Shown here piece after piece: positions 32,631-32,948 of a stretch of 32,948 nt of DNA. How positions within the stretch are numbered: position 1 is the stretch's first letter; every line of letters starts with the position of its first letter. Under the pieces are notes generated by a model that saw nothing but the letters and a program-made list of their open reading frames with translations, searched no databases and was not told the DNA's origin. A program made the position numbers and the translations under genes. Source of the DNA: Gammaproteobacteria bacterium (GTDB lineage Bacteria > Pseudomonadota > Gammaproteobacteria > SZUA-152); assembly GCA_032250735.1 (NCBI GenBank), contig JAVVEP010000032.1:1-32948 (forward strand), written 5' to 3'.

Positions 32631-32948
32631 TCATTTTATAACTGCTTCCAACCTTTCAAAAATGAGTGCCTCCCTACCCCCCTGCCTTTGGGCTGTACTT
32701 TGTACAACATAATCAAAATCCGGGTGCTCAAGCAATTGACCTAATTCTTCACTTATATAATTTTGAATCCCTGTTTCTGCTTGCCCGATTTCCGCAACAA
32801 GTTCTGCTCTCCCATCAAATACACTGAGAATATCTTCCATATCACGACTATGTATTGGAGCATTATTGCCTCTTCCTTTATAGGCCTCTAATTTTGGCTC
32901 TTCAGCAGAATCTGTGGGTAAGTTTTGGTTCTGGCAAAGCCCCCAACG
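32631..32948 (-). CDS. C-terminal part of a possible nucleotidyltransferase-like protein (runs off the window)
   Basis: The minus-strand frame stays open from the right edge to the stop at 32631 (about 105 residues seen). It contains LEAYKGRGNNAPIHSRDMED, then ILSVFDGRAELVAEI and a helical end QGGREALIFERLEAVIK. The SRDMEDILSVFDGR block is a pattern I associate with the C-terminal helical part of nucleotidyltransferase-like (AbiEii-type) proteins, but the catalytic part is outside the window. An internal ATG at 32840 is therefore not the start. The region is AT-rich, unlike the cyanate genes beside it, hinting at another accessory block to the right. Confidence 0.55.
   Translation of the reverse strand, partial: RWGLCQNQNLPTDSAEEPKLEAYKGRGNNAPIHSRDMEDILSVFDGRAELVAEIGQAETGIQNYISEELGQLLEHPDFDYVVQSTAQRQGGREALIFERLEAVIK

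Overview
The window looks like the chromosome of a free-living gammaproteobacterium. The core genes average about 55-58% GC by eye and match gammaproteobacterial families: glycolate oxidase GlcDEF, cyanase with a Tat-exported NrtA/CynA-type binding protein, and NifA- and FhlA-like sigma54 activators. Glycolate oxidation plus cyanate use would suit an autotroph or mixotroph, but no carbon-fixation gene is in view, so that is inference.

Positions 1-5.75 kb form a visibly AT-rich island with every gene on the minus strand. It holds an Mrr-type nuclease/SF2 helicase with a small overlapping partner, a 49-residue Cys protein, an unknown 233-residue protein and an Unknown-Group (DRT/Abi-like) reverse transcriptase. 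Three integron attC-like hairpins follow, in the correct orientation, the small Cys gene, the reverse transcriptase and a truncated membrane ORF. The island therefore reads as a cluster of attC sites lacking an integrase (CALIN) that carries likely anti-phage cargo. Dispersed palindromic repeats with the core GGGGTCAGAGCCCTTTA and a 55-bp direct repeat mark the island and its margins.

Positions 5.77-10.1 kb hold envelope proteins (DUF2167, DUF4824, DUF2157, a small outer-membrane barrel). Positions 10.3-14.1 kb hold signalling genes on the plus strand: a PAS-GGDEF cyclase with a Cys/His cluster, then a PhnD-like binding protein followed by a chemoreceptor.

Positions 14.5-16.9 kb hold a NifA-like GAF-AAA-HTH regulator and a small DUF2892 membrane protein that has a good sigma54 promoter. 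Positions 17.0-24.6 kb hold a minus-strand operon: a phosphoketolase-like TPP enzyme, a four-carbon-acid-sugar kinase (DUF1537) and GlcD-GlcE-GlcF. A divergent IclR regulator has a near-perfect dyad operator next to its start. I infer a catabolic route for a sugar acid or keto-sugar that releases glycolate.

Positions 25.6-32.4 kb hold a DUF2238 protein and a cyanate module (binding protein, permease, ATPase, cyanase). The module is transcribed from a strong sigma54 promoter and has a 20-bp dyad enhancer about 100 bp upstream. A divergent PAS-PAS-AAA-HTH activator lies next to it. At the right edge the DNA turns AT-rich again, where the C-terminus of a further gene, possibly a nucleotidyltransferase-like protein, enters the window.
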